A DNA stretch of 64,000 nucleotides from Cyclotella cryptica (GCA_013187285.1 JABMIG010000273.1:124001-188000); one strand, 5' to 3'; counted from the stretch's first letter, positions 13,440 to 25,440 are shown. Notes: generated by a model from the letters alone, not told the origin. Made by a program: numbers and translations.

Positions 13440-13444
13440 GCCAC
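13440..13444. repeat. TSD GCCAC of Ty3/gypsy copy 1 (left)
   Basis: GCCAC immediately precedes TGACATAGG at the 5' LTR start and is repeated at 20,370-20,374 after the 3' LTR. The 5-bp direct repeat shows insertion into the Helitron. Confidence 0.9.
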
Positions 13445-13860
13445 TGACATAGGCCAAGAATCTGCTATTTTTGTACCCCTGGGTACAAAACCTAAATGGA
13501 GCATGAATCAGCCTTTTTTGTACCCCTGTGTACAAAACCGAAATAGGAGCATTCTCAGGACCCCAAGTAGGAGAGTCCACCTCCCGACGGCATGGACTCC
13601 CCAACATGGAAGTTCAGAACCCCAAACAAGAGAACACCCTGGAGGAAGATCTAAGCATCTATCAGAAGGGTATGAACATACCATATTGTGTAGAAACCTA
13701 CACCATGATCGTTGCATCGTTTGGATTGGAATGCAGTTCCACTGCCTTTCCATCCTCACAATTGTACAAAATATAGCTCATAAGAATCAAATCTTCGACA
13801 CCTGTCGAAACTACCTATAATTTTCGCGTGATATTTTTTACAACGAATCGGCTCAGGTCA
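13445..13860 (+). repeat. 5' LTR of Ty3/gypsy copy 1
   Basis: 416 bp, beginning TGACATAGG and ending CTCAGGTCA. It contains inverted pairs such as TTTTGTACCC/GGGTACAAAA. The sequence just inside, CTATCTATAGATA, begins the primer-binding region. Confidence 0.92.
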
Positions 13861-14339
13861 CTATCTATAGATAACCGTGGTGCGACCTTCGCGCACCGAA
13901 GCCATCGACATCCAACTCTTCCAACACGAGGTACGCTAACAAATTTTTTATTGCGAGCGGCAATTTTAACTTTTGCACCAGCGATACGTTTTTTGCACGA
14001 TCGATGATTCATCCAAAATCGGCTACACGATCGACGAATTCCTACGGTTTTGCGATCTACGAGCTCTCCAAAAATTCTCCCGTGATCAGTGAGCACCAGC
14101 GATAAACTTCTAGCGATCGACTTCTGCAATCGGGGATTCCTACGAGTCGGATTAATTTCGTGATAAAGAATTCTCGCAAAATAGTTGGAAGCAAGACTTT
14201 CAAGAAATAAACGCCGACGAAGAAAAATTTAAAAATTTAAAAATAAAAAAATTCTATTTCGAGCTAACCTCAACAGGGTACCCAAGACCTTCTTCAAGGC
14301 CTTGTTTTATAATACGCCCCTTGGCGAGGCAATTAAGAG

Positions 14340-15601
14340 GATGTCAACCAGCAAATCAAGCCAGAAGGACTCAAGCCACAGGAGTGCGAACGGAGTTCAG
14401 GGAGGTCTAAGCCACCCATTTCCTACATTCCCACTGCCATGGACACCCCGAAGGTAATCAACAAAATGGTCTCCAACAAAATGACCTTGTCTGTCACCGT
14501 CTTCGACGAGGGAAGTCCTGAACAGTTCCTCATTCATGTCCAGACCTCGATTGAAATAATTTCCCAGAGAGGCTTAGACACGGATTATGGGGAAGCCTGT
14601 AAGGCAGATGCAAAGGCTGAGGCAGAACTGACTGCGGCCACTGCGGCCAAAGCCAAGTTCAAAGGGACGGATGAAAATTCCCCGTCCTCCAGTCGTGGAA
14701 CAAAGCAACTGCTGCTAAAATCCACACCATCTTCCTGCAGTACTCCACACAATTGTCGGAGACTGCCTGTCGTCCTTGGACCACCATCGTTGGGGAGCAA
14801 ATCAACTGCGAACCCTGGACCGATGTGTATGGGACCGAGCATCCCACAACACGCCCGGCATCTTGGACCTCCTTTCAGGAATGTGTCCAGTTGCACCTGC
14901 AGACCGTCTTCAGGACTGATGCAGCGGAGCAGGAACATTTTTACATCAGCAATGGGCTGAAGAAACCTAACAGGGTACCCATCAGGGACTTTGTGCAGAG
15001 GATCCAACGCCTTAACGGGTATGTGGAACTCTTGCCGTGCCTGATTTACTCTTCAAAGGCTGCAAAGTCTACGAAAGTATGCGAGCCATTTGATGATGCC
15101 GACTTGGCAAGCCACATCCTCAGGATGGTTCCTAGGAACTGGCAGGACCAATACAAGCTCAGTGGAGCTTTGGTACCACAGAGTGTCAGGGAACTTCTCG
15201 AAGTCCTTGAACGCATCGAGAAGGCCTACCCCACCGAAAAGGTTGGAGAAGGACCCAAGACCATAGCCAAGGCTAACGACTCATCTAGGAAGAAGGTGGT
15301 CTCATTTAGTGACCGGATTCCAAAGAAACGTCGCACAGAGAAGTACTGTTCTCTCTGCAAGAAACATGGGGGCGCACATACCACCCACAACACTCCCGAT
15401 TGCCTGAAGTATGACTCCAATGGGATCCCGAAGTCAAGCTTCAAGGGGAGAAAACCAAATGGAAACTCTCGTGGACTAGAGAGACCTGCTCGAGGAGGAA
15501 GTAGCTATGCGCAGCTATCCGCTAAAATCGACAAACTTACCAAGTCCAACAAGAAAAGGAAGCGCGCTATCGGAAAAAGAAGCGTAAGCATCACGAAATG
15601 A
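14340..15601 (+). pseudogene. gag region of Ty3/gypsy copy 1 (fossil)
   Basis: The plus-strand capsid-type region spans about 420 codons. Its best-kept part runs to 15,601. It includes the conserved stretch VPIRDFVQRIQRLNGYVELL and a late Cys/His cluster (YCSLCKKHGGAHTTHNTPDC) that resembles a zinc knuckle. It matches the gag region of copy 2 throughout. It is broken and is read here only as a fossil. Confidence 0.8.
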
Positions 15602-15639
15602 GTGACAGTGATGATTCAGAGTCATCTTGAGATGATGGG

Positions 15640-18600
15640 TTGGGGAGTACTAAGAAATTGTGTAGTAAATTCGATTGTAATGAAATGATGAACACTTATC
15701 TTAGTCCGATTAAAACTTCCCCACGTGCCAACATAACATTTTCTGGTTCAAACAATACACGTTCGAACCTGGCAGAAGAACTAGGAAATCTTCCAGCCAA
15801 CCTTACACAGAGTGAAACAATAACTGAATTGTTGGACCCTGAACTTTCGGGTGACCTTTTCAATAGTGTGACCCCCCTCTTTGACAGGTAAAGAAGGGCA
15901 GGTCACTACTGTAGTAGCACAAGCACACTATAAAGCGACTGAAAATCCAGCCCGTAAGAATCTCGAACACTCTACAGGGCGTCGTACCAGTAACCCAGTC
16001 ATCAGGATCCTACTAGACAGTGGATCTGATGGTGATCTCCTGTTCCATGCAAAGGGAACGGAGAAATGCTTTCCCTACTTGGCTAGGCAGGTGCCAAAAT
16101 CTTGGCGCACGTCGAATGGGAGCTTCCTAACCAAAGGAAGGAGCAAAGTCCACTTAAAGTTCTTTGAGTATTCGAACAGTAAGGAGTACACAGTGACTCC
16201 CGACGTAGTAGAGTATGATAAAAAAAGATGGCAAAGCCAGCGTTCGACCTCATTCTTGGATGTCAAACCATGAAAGAGCTCAGAATTGTTCTAGATTTTC
16301 GAACAAAAGAAATAACCATTGATCACATCATTTTGCCAATGAGAGACATCAATAGTCTGACTTCATCAAACTTGGATAAAGCCTGGCCTGTTAACAACAG
16401 CATGGCAAATGAACCGCAAAGCACGCAGGAAGCGACACTGCGGGTAGTTAAAATCCTAGATGCAAATTATGAAAAAGCAGACCTCCAATCAATTGTTAGC
16501 ACCAATTGTACTCACCTAAGTCTCCAAGACCAAAACTCGTTGCTGGAGTTACTCACAGAATTTGAGGAACTTTTTGACGGAACACTGGGTAATTGGAATA
16601 CAGAGCCCATGTCCTTCAAACTTAAGGAGGGCGCAAAGCCATATCATGGCAAGGCATACCCAGTACCAAAATCTCGCAAAGAAACAACTATCAAAGAACT
16701 GAATAGATTATGTGAACTGGGAGTGGTAGAGTTTCAGCCCGAATCGGAATGGGCGTCACCATCATTTATCACTGGAAAACAAGACGGAACTGTACGCTTT
16801 CTCACTGATTTTTGAGAAGTAAATAAACGACTAGTTCGAAAGCCGTTTCCATTACCCAAAATCAGTACAGTCCTGCAAGAGCTAGAAGGATTTACCTATG
16901 CTACAACCCTAGATTTAAACATGGGTTATTATACCATTAGACTGGATCCCGATTCATCCAAAATATGTACCCTCATTTTCCCATGGGGCAAGTATTCCTA
17001 CCTCCGATTGCCAATGGGCATTGCAGGTTCACCAGACATCTTTCAAGCAAAAATGTCAACACTAATGGGAGCCTTAGAGTTTGTACGAGCTTACCTTGAT
17101 GATTTGTTATGCATCACAAAGGCAAACCTGGAAGACCACCTTGACAAATTGAAAATGGTGCTTACCAGGCTACGTGAGGCGGGCTTGCGAATCAATGCCC
17201 AAAAGTCGTCATTCTGCACCTTTGAAACAGAATATCTAGGTTATACCCTCACACGAACAGGGATTAAACCACAACAGAAAAAGGTACAGGCGATTCTCGC
17301 GATTTCATCACCGAAAAATGTCAAAGACCTCCGTAAGTTCCTGGGCATGGTCCAGTACTATAGAGATCTTTGGGCAAGACACAGCGAAGTGCTTGCCCCA
17401 CTCACCTCACTGGTAGGAGAGTGCGGTCACACCAAGGTCACCAGAGCCAATAAGACAAAGAAACGTCCATGGTACTGGGACACGGTGCATCAAAAGCATT
17501 CGATGACGTTAAGACTTCAATTGCCAAGGATGTAGTCTTAGCCTATCCCGATTATTCAATGGAATTTGAGATATATACTGATGCCTTGTCTAAACAACTT
17601 GGATCAGTTATCACCCAGGGTAATAGGCCCCTTGCGTTCTTCAGCAGGAAGCTGTCGATGACGCAACAGAAGTACAGCGTGACCAAACTAGAACTACTGG
17701 CCATAGTGGAAACACTTAAAGAGTTCAAAGGCATGTTGTGGGGACAAAGATTAAAAGTCTACACAGACCATAAGAATCTAATTCAGGACGCGCTTGGATT
17801 AACCTCTGACCGTGTCTACCGATGGAGATTGCTCCTCGAGGAATTTGGCCTCGAAATTGTTTACATTATAGGCATACATAACACTGTTGCCGACGCCATC
17901 TCTTGCTTAGACATCGGACCAATACCGAGTGAGCACGAGAACTGGATGACGTTCACCAAATGCTGGTGTCATTACACCATGCAAGAAGAGAGTGCGATAG
18001 ACACCTCTGCATACCAAGAGGAAATGAATCTGGTATTTGCAAACCGCAGCGAAGAAGATGTAATCTACCCGTTAACAGTATGAGAGATTGCAGAAGCACA
18101 AAAGCTTGATGCCAGCTTGAAGACGTTGAAAGACCAGTACTCGACACAATTGGTCGAAAGTACACATCTCCTATGTAAGGAAGGAAAAATGGTCATTCCA
18201 AAGATCTTCAACACCGTGCAGTTAGTTGGTACCACCACTATCTACAGCACCCTGGACACACTAGACTCGAAGAAACCCTTCGTGCTGCAATGTACTGGAA
18301 AGGTATGCAAAATACCGTCCGTAAATATGTCAAAACTGTCATGCATGCCAAGTCAACAAGAGGCATAAGCATAAGTACGGAAACTCCCTACTAAATTCGC
18401 CATCACAAACCCTTGGGATGTACTATGTGTGGACCTTATTGGCCCGTATACAATCAAAGGTAAAGATGGGACAGTAATTGATTTCATGTGTCTGACTATG
18501 ATTGACCCAGCTTCTAGCTGGTTTGAAATAGTTGAACTACCGGTAATCACTGAGGCGATTATTCCCCTGGATACAAAAGGGCGGAAGGGTAAAAAGACCC

Positions 18601-19400
18601 ATGAGGAACCTAAGTTAGCATACTTTGATAAGTCATCAGCAATGATCAGCAACTTAGTGAACAAGACCTGGTTTAGTAGGTATCCACGTTGTCAATACAT
18701 AATTTATGACAATGGAAGCGAATTCAAACTTCACTTCAAAGCCCTATGTGACTCATATGGGATCACGAGTAAGCCTACCAGTGTCAAGAATCCACAAGCG
18801 AATGCAATTCTAGAACGAGTGCATCAGGTGATATCATCTATGCTCGAACAGCTGAAATAGACATGGCCCCTTCAGTAGAGACAAGCGATATAGACAAGTT
18901 CGTGACGAATGTCACTTGGGCCATTTGCTCAACATACCACACAGTACAAAAAGCCTCCCCAGGTGCAGCCATCTTTGGGACGGGACATGTTGTTCGACAT
19001 CCCCTTCCTGGCCGACTGGAATAAAATTGGAGAATTTAGGCAACACCAAACAGACCAAAACACAGAACACGAAAATAGCTCACATCGTGATTGGGACTAC
19101 AAAGTTGGTGATCGAGTACTTCTTAGAAAAGATGGTATACTCCGCAAAGGTGAAAGTAGATATGAAAGTGATCCTTGGACTATCACATCAGTTCATACGA
19201 ATGGCACCATCAGGATTCAACGCGGAACCAAATCAGAAAGACTGAATATACGAAGAGTTACACCTTTTTTAACAACCAATAAAAACCGTATTAACTGTGT
19301 CAGTTTCAAAATGACAAAAACGGACTCTCCCTCTTCAAACAACACTTACTCGTTACACATGTTTAACAAATGTTTTAGTTCGTTATTGTTACTCTCATGA
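15640..19400 (+). pseudogene. pol region of Ty3/gypsy copy 1 (fossil)
   Basis: Protease, reverse transcriptase, RNase H and integrase blocks are all visible, with the YLDDLL reverse-transcriptase signature near 17.09 kb and an integrase core near 18.4-18.9 kb. It is nearly identical to the corresponding open region of copy 2. The fossil frame is interrupted in several places. Confidence 0.85.
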
Positions 19401-19476
19401 GAACCCATTTTTTTCACCTAAAAACACTTAGTTTTTTTGTTCCGTTTTTACCAGATACTCCATTCGTGGGGGCGAG

Positions 19477-20369
19477 TGACATAGGTCAAGAATCTGCTAT
19501 TTTTGTACCCCTGGGTACAAAACCTAAATGGAGCATGAATCAGCCTTTTTTGTACCCCTGTGTACAAAACCTAAATAGGAGCATTCTCAGGACCCCAAGT
19601 AGGAGAGTCCACCTCCTGACGGCATGAGCCCCCCAACATGGAAGTTCAGAACCCCAAACAAGAGAACACCCTGGAGGAAGATCTAAGCATCTATCAGAAG
19701 GGTATGAACATACCATATAAGACTGGATGATTAGAAGTGTACAGGGCAGTTTAGGCGGGAACTCATTAACGGACGAAAAAACGGCCGAAATCGCTGAAAA
19801 TCACAAATCGCAGTCATGGACATGGGCGAAATCCAGATCGTCTGTACTGACGTTCTGTGGCATTCATTTGTCAGCGATTGCGACAGTTTGTCTTTTTGTT
19901 GGGGCCAAAACAGACGTGATCAGAGTTACTTCGTTTACGTATGTCGATGACAAAAATGTTTTTGGCCCGTACTTCTACATTTTTACCCATTCGAATCCGT
20001 TGTTGTAGTGTAGATACTGAGCCTCGTCGTGGCAGTAGCACGTTGTGGTGCTGTGAGAAAACACCCGTTGTGATAAAAATTAATTTTGACGATATCTCAA
20101 TTCCAGGTATGAAAAAAAGGGCTGTCTGTCCGACACGAAACATTTGGACATAAAGAATGTGCCCTGTACAGTTCTAATCATCCAGTCTTATACTGTGTAG
20201 AAACCTACACCATGATCGTTTGCATCGTTTGGATTGGAATGCAGTTCCACTGCCTTTCCATCCTCACAATTGTACAAAATATAGCTCATAAAAATCAAAT
20301 CTTTGACACCTGTCGAAACTACCTATAATTTTCGCGTGATATTTTTTTACAACGAATCGGCTCAGGTCA
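19477..20369 (+). repeat. 3' LTR of Ty3/gypsy copy 1, split by a MITE
   Basis: Matches the 5' LTR, starting TGACATAGG after a purine-rich GTGGGGGCGAG tract and ending CTCAGGTCA. It is interrupted between 19,718 and 20,190 by a TA-flanked inverted-repeat element. GCCAC follows at 20,370-20,374. Confidence 0.92.
19718..20190. mobile_element. 473-bp MITE with TAAGACTGG ends, TSD TA
   Basis: Ends form roughly 30-bp inverted repeats starting TAAGACTGGATGATTAGAA (one mismatch in the repeat). TA lies at 19,716-19,717 and again at 20,191-20,192. The 5' LTR of the same retroelement lacks the insert, so this is a clean filled/empty pair. It has no coding capacity; a 93-codon frame inside is probably chance. 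A TA target with short ends suggests a Tc1/mariner-type non-autonomous element, but the superfamily is inference. Confidence 0.9.
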
Positions 20370-20374
20370 GCCAC

Positions 20375-20744
20375 ACAATACAACAAAAGTATTTTCCCTT
20401 CCAGTTGATCTCCTATACTTATGCAGTGCTCCTCCTTCATGAGATTGATCAACACTGAACATAAAAATTCCCTTTCACAGCTTTCTGACTTCCATCAGCG
20501 TAAGCATGGTCATATCCAAATGGCCTCACTGGGCTAATTGACTCACAAATGAGATCATCCAAATCAATTTCAGGATCAATACTTCAATTCTTGAGAGTGC
20601 TATTTTTGTCCTGAAAACGGATACCATCAGGAACATGACATATTGCAAATCTATTGGCTATTGCAAATTTGAGAGGTTTGTCTTGATCATTACTTCTTGA
20701 ATATTTTAAGCTCCCATAGCAAGTCTCACAACATTTGTAACCTT
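20375..20744 (-). pseudogene. Helitron DUF6570-like segment
   Basis: The minus strand reads GYKCCETCYGSLK, PLKFAIANRFAICHVPDGI, then a region containing RPFGYDHAYADGS. This is the pattern C-x2-C, 'AIANxF xIxHVP', then a glycine/aromatic strand seen in the DUF6570 region upstream of Helitron Rep domains. The second Helitron fragment has the matching GYECCDC and FAIANGFTIGHIPE. It is bounded on one side by the CACTG element and on the other by the Ty3/gypsy element. Confidence 0.75.
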
Positions 20745-20746
20745 TC

Positions 20747-23599
20747 CACTGCAAACAAAAAACACCGGTAACCTTCCGGTACACTCTCAAAACATCAGAG
20801 TGTACACGGAGGTTGCCGGAAGTTTCAAGAGTGTACGAGTGAGTTACGAATTTTTTATACATTGTATAAGCTATCGTTACATTTATCATGCTAAGCTTTG
20901 AAGCAAAAAATCTTCCAAGTGTCTGTGTGGTTCATGACTGACACTTTGCGAATCATGAGTTAAAAACAGGAAGATCACCTTTTGGGTCTAGTTCTTGTGA
21001 CAATTCTAGGCTTGGCCTTTGAATTGTTTTGGTGATGGCTTATTGGTCCTATTTATATTTTCCAATTGGTTGGTTTTATATTAAATGTTCTGCCACTTTT
21101 TGAATGCCATCCATATAGGAATTAAATATGAATGTTGAGAATTCTTGTCCCACAAGTACGTCATTCACTCGCTAGGTGTCAGAATGGGAATTAAGTACAA
21201 ATTTAGAGAATTCCATTACCAGATGTATGTCTTCACTGTCTAGGCCTAGGAAGTATAAGTACTATCAGAAGTAACTGCACCAAAAAAAACACAAGAATAA
21301 CACATTGGAGCTGAAATTTGGTACCGTGTGGCTACATAATTGATACTTATTCCTTTGTATCGCCGTACCACACTCTACCTCTCAGAGGTCTTCATAATAT
21401 TGACCGGTTCCACAGTATAGCATATGATACAATATCGCACCATAGCTACAACACAGGTGCTTGAACCAGCAGCACTGTAGGGAGGGTGTCCTCTCACTTC
21501 TCTCTCACTTCTATATCTTCACACCCATTTTTTTCAATTACATTGATACCCCACCATCCCATCACAGGAACGGCCAAAGCTCAGCCCATTGACTGAGTTT
21601 GGCGTCCCGCCCAGAACCGCCGTGTAGCCAACAACAATTGGCAGTGGTGGGTGCAATATGAAGGTAAGTTCTTCTACACTCGCCCTGATTTCAATTATTC
21701 AACTCAGCACACAGCATCCCGACTGAAGCGGCCATGTAGCAAGCAACAATTGGCAGTGGCGGGTCAATTTTGAAGGTGAGTTCTTATCAGATTGCCATTT
21801 TCTACAGTTTTATTACTCAGCGCACATATTCTTTTTCAAGTCATTTTTTACAGGACTACCACAGGAATGACTGAAACTCAGCCCACAAACTGAGTTTTGC
21901 ATCCCGTCGGGCACTGTCGTGTAGCCAACATCATTTGGGAGGGGCGGGTGCAAAATGAGGGTAAGCTCTTCTAAACTTGCCCTGTTTTCAAACAATACAC
22001 TCACAATGCATCAATTTTTTTCAATTAAATATTTACAGACCTACTGGGGGAACGGCCGAAACTCAGCCCACAGACTCAGTTTGGCATCCTGCCTGGCACT
22101 GCCATGTAGCCAACAACAATTGGCAGTGGCCGATCAGTTTTTAAGGTGAAAGCTAATGAACTCGCCCTGTTTTCTATTAATTTACAAACAACTCATCAAT
22201 TTTTTTTCAGTTAAATATTTACAGGCCTACCACAGGAATGGCCGAAACTCGGCCCACAGACTCAGTTTCGCATCCCGCCTGGCACCGCTACGAAGTCAAC
22301 AACAATTAGCAGTAGCGGGTATACTTTGAAGGTGAGTAATTATGAACTTGCCCTGTTTTCTAACAATATACTCACCACAAATTATTTTTGTCAATTAAAT
22401 ACTAACCGGCCTACTGTGGGAACAGCCAACACTCAGCCCACAGACTGAGTTTGGCATCCCGCCTGGCACCGCCGTGTAGCCAACAAAAATTGGCAGCGGC
22501 AGGTATATTTTGAAGGTGAGTCATTGTGAACTCATCCTGTTTTCAAGCAAAATACTCACAACACATCAGTTTTTTTCAATTATATACTTACAGGCCTACC
22601 ACAGGAACGGCCAAAACTCAGCCAATAGACTCAGTTTGGCATCCCACCTGGCACCGCCGTGTACTCAACAACAATTGGCAGCGGCAGGTATACTTTGAAG
22701 GTTAGTCATTGCAAATTCAATCCTTTTTACACTTGTTATGACTAAATCTAATTTTAAATTAAATTTCTTTGATGCTAACCACAGGAATGGCTGAAACTCA
22801 GCCCACAGACTGAGTTTGACATCTCGCCTGGCACCACCTTGTAGCCAACAACAATTGGCAACAGCGTTTCAATTTTTAAGGTCAGTTATTATGAACTCAA
22901 CCTATTTTACAATTGTTTTGACTACATCTAATTTTCAATTCAATATTTAATTTCCTTCTACCTTGGTCCGGATGGTCCAGAGTATAGTGTTTTAGCTCGG
23001 GGCTGAAATTTTGGCCTACGTGGCATTAAGGCTGTTCTTTGGGAGGATGAAGGGGCGGGCCCAGAATTTATTATGATGTAGTATGATTAATTTTACCAGT
23101 AGGGATAAATTGCACATACTCCGCTCAATCTTACACTATACTGTAGTCTAACAATATAGACCAGACCCAGTACACCTCCGGTACACCTCTGGTAACCCGC
23201 CCATACACGTCTGGTAACTCACCCTTACTCTTCCGGTATGCCACCAGTAAACATCTTTTTAGCTTACTAAGTAATGCAGTTATAGCTACTACTTAGATTG
23301 ATATCGATTCAAAGACTTACTGAGAAGTCTGTTTTCCTGTAAATAATACCAATTCCTATTGTGAGTAGAAATAAATCCAAAAACTGGTTTAGGTGAGGAA
23401 TTTCCGGTAACCCACCAGTAGACTCCAGTAACTCTCCAGTACACTTGTGTACCGGAGCATTACAGAAGTGTCAGGGAGGTTACCAGAATACACCATTCCA
23501 GGGGGCTCCGGTAACCTCCCTGTATGCTCAGGGGGCTCCGGTAGCCTCCCTGTACACTCGAGTGTACAGGGAGGTTACCGGTGTTTTTCATTTGCAGTG
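20747..23599. mobile_element. CACTG-ended DNA transposon, non-autonomous, TSD TC
   Basis: Left end CACTGCAAAC...ACACCGGTAACC and right end GGTTACCGGTGT...TTTGCAGTG are inverted repeats of about 28 bp with few mismatches. The dinucleotide TC is duplicated at 20,745-20,746 and 23,600-23,601. Beyond the ends lie several subterminal copies of the motif GAGTGTAC/GGTAACC in both orientations. The Helitron protein reads in frame across the site when one TC copy is kept (ACLDP then KGYKCC). No transposase is visible. CACTG termini with a 2-bp duplication fit EnSpm/CACTA-like elements best. The interior is dominated by the tandem array at 21,568-22,880. Confidence 0.85.
21568..22880 (+). repeat. tandem array of ~8 exon-like, hairpin-bearing units
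   Basis: About eight diverged copies recur with a period near 145-190 bp. Each full core is roughly 96-108 nt and contains two inverted repeats: AAACTCAG...CTGAGTTT around CCCACAGA, and CCGCC...GCCAA/TTGGC...GGCGG. Most cores are preceded by a pyrimidine/T-rich run ending TTTACAG or CACAG and followed by AAG|GTGAGT, GTAAGT or a near form, which are consensus splice acceptor and donor shapes. One shared frame reads NGRNSAHRLSLASRLAP in several cores. It could be an amplified exon, a structured RNA or a transposase-binding array. The function is unknown. Confidence 0.85.
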
Positions 23600-23601
23600 T
23601 C

Positions 23602-23831
23602 GGATCTAGGCATGCCCAAGATGACAGCAACAAATGCTTCAAATCAAAATCATCAACTTGGTACTGTTTCATTAATTCTTGATGCATGACAATTCCATCA
23701 TAGTATCCTTCATAAGCTGAGACAGCTAAGTTGATGAACTCTACAACAGGGTTTCTTTCTTGATGAATTTAACTTCCTCCAATCCAATTATGAGGCACTT
23801 ACAAATAAAACATACATGTTCACGGTGCTTA
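23602..23831 (-). pseudogene. Helitron segment with Cys/His motif
   Basis: The minus strand reads KHREHVCFICKCLIIGLEEV and then MHQELMKQYQVDDFDLKHLL. The second Helitron fragment has KHRAHVCVVCDCLIIEMEDV and LHKELVQQYQVHDDDLKHLV in the same order. HVC-x2-C suggests a small zinc-binding motif. The piece sits between the CACTG element and the pogo-like element. Confidence 0.75.
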
Positions 23832-25440
23832 TTGTAACCCGGATTTTAAGATATTGAAATGTACAAAAGATACATTTACTGTTATTGATGTAATGTCCCG
23901 TTGTTAGTGTTTTTAGCATGGTGAAAAAGAATTGGTATCCTGACAAAGACAAAGTTCTTCAATACGCCAAGGTAGAGCTTTGTACTATGTTCCCACCAGT
24001 TTTTATTTTGGGGAGATGTAGGTCCTCAAAAATGTACTTTGAGGTTATAACTTTTGGGGGTACTTTTCCTCTACATGATGCTTGTCTCTACTCACCGTCC
24101 ACTTTAATATCATCTCATCCTCATTATTCCAACATCATGCCATTCTTGTCTCACCTCAATTATCAAGGTATTGATTGGATTGTTCAATGCTCCAGCTGCC
24201 CACTTGTCAAATTTAAGTGACCAATTGCATTCAACATGAATTTAAATTCAATTTGAATTCAATTTGATTGATTTCATTTCAGTCTTAAATAGGTTTTGAA
24301 CTTGTCTTGATAATTCAAAATGAATTTAAGTTCAACTCAAATTCATTTTGATAGATTTTACTTCAGTCTTCAATAGGTTTTCAAAAGATAGTTTTGATTT
24401 ATTTCAATGACACTTCATCATAAACATAACTCAAGATTCTAAAGCATTAAATTGATTTATATTTAATGCAGCAGTGCTTATAATTCGGACTTGTGCAAAT
24501 ATGGAGGTCACGTCAAAGAGGTCGTTTTCAATCAAGGAAAAATGTGAAGTTGCTCAGGCCGTTAATGTCTTCCAGGTGTCTCACAAAGTTTCTTGTTGTC
24601 AAGCCGATGCATTCATCGGTATTTTTCCCGTCTACTACGCACGCTTCAAGAAAGTGCTCAAGAAAGGTGGACGATCTCAGATCTCAAGAATGAGCAGGAG
24701 TTCATTCCATTCAAGGCTTACAGTGCTGATCGAAAGATCCATCCCAGCCGCCCTAGTATTCTTGGCAGTGTAAAAGGTGACTAGTGCAATTTTGTCACCA
24801 TGGCAAGACAGAAGGGGATCCAAGTCAGTTCCCGAATGCTCCGCCAGGAAGCGTCCCACTTGCTTCCAGCATTCATACACAAATCTATCGAAGCGGGAAA
24901 AAAGGCGGCACTGCGCTTCACAAAAAGGGTCGGGCTGTCTCATTGAGTTGCCACCCATACCGCGGCAACCATTATCTTCGGCGGTGAACTCCCTTGCAGT
25001 GAAACAAACTTGACATCCATCCGAACCATGCAAGCTTGTTTTGCACAATCATGTGCAAATGGAGACAAATACCAACCCCCAATCATCGTGATTGAGAATT
25101 AAGATATTCCTGCATCCAAATCGGTGCAAATTGCAGTGACGACCATTGTCATCTGGCAAAAGCCCTCAAAAACAACCTGCTGCGTTGTGTTTTTGGTTGT
25201 TTTGTGTGATGTACATGTGTTGTGAGGGTGGTGTGTTGTGAGTTTTACAGCAAAAATTTCAACAGCCAGCTGGAGTTAGAGGGTGTTATGCACATTGGTG
25301 TGTTGCATTTGACAAGGAGAACCCAACTGTGTGGGTTTTAACATCAAAATAGGGCATTAAATGCCAGAAAACAGAAATTTACAGGCACTCACCGACTTGT
25401 AACGTATAATAAGTAGTTTCTTGTAGTCCGTGTTTTACGG
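23832..25440 (+). mobile_element. pogo-like DNA transposon, internally deleted, TSD TA
   Basis: Ends TTGTAACCCGGATTTTAAG and (reverse complement of the right end) CCGTAAAACACGGACTACAAG are loosely related inverted repeats. TA lies at 23,830-23,831 and 25,441-25,442. The Helitron protein reads in frame across the site with a single TA (DGDMN then KHREHVC), matching GGDRNKHRAHVC in the second copy, which supports these boundaries. The ends resemble those of the element at 49,499-53,793. It contains an N-terminal transposase remnant but no DDE core. Confidence 0.7.
24500..25090 (+). pseudogene. pogo/Tigger-type transposase N-terminal remnant
   Basis: The plus strand reads KRSFSIKEKCEVAQAVN, then CCQADAFIGIFPVYYARFKK, RKIHPSRPSILGSVK and RMLRQEASHLLPAFI, followed by FTKRVGLSH. 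This is the tandem helix-turn-helix plus CENP-B-like DNA-binding part of pogo-group transposases. Frame changes near 24.6-24.9 kb and a stop after GLSH break it, and the catalytic DDE domain expected next is missing. The remaining text to 25,090 (ANGDKYQPPIIVIEN) is a short scrap. Confidence 0.65.

Larger units (their letters stand above)
13445..20369 (+). mobile_element. Ty3/gypsy LTR retrotransposon, copy 1 (fossil)
   Basis: Two LTRs in the same orientation (13,445-13,860 and 19,477-20,369) bracket gag and pol. The element is flanked by the 5-bp duplication GCCAC. About 6.45 kb remains after removing the MITE in its 3' LTR. Domain order is gag with a late Cys/His region, protease (LLDSGSDGDL), reverse transcriptase (YLDDLL), RNase H, then integrase with an HHCC-like N-terminus, which is the Ty3/gypsy order. 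The coding part is broken in several places. The LTRs differ at roughly nine positions plus small indels over about 416 bp, near 2 percent, so the insertion is fairly young on the scale of this window. It is the same family as 35,903-42,395 and the solo LTR at 32,165. Confidence 0.93.

Noticed and set aside
19727-20008. 93-codon frame in the MITE
   Set aside because: Spans a non-autonomous inverted-repeat element, with no protein features.
21568-22880. CRISPR-like spaced repeats
   Set aside because: Units are long, diverged, flanked by splice-like borders and lie in a eukaryotic transposon; no unique spacers.
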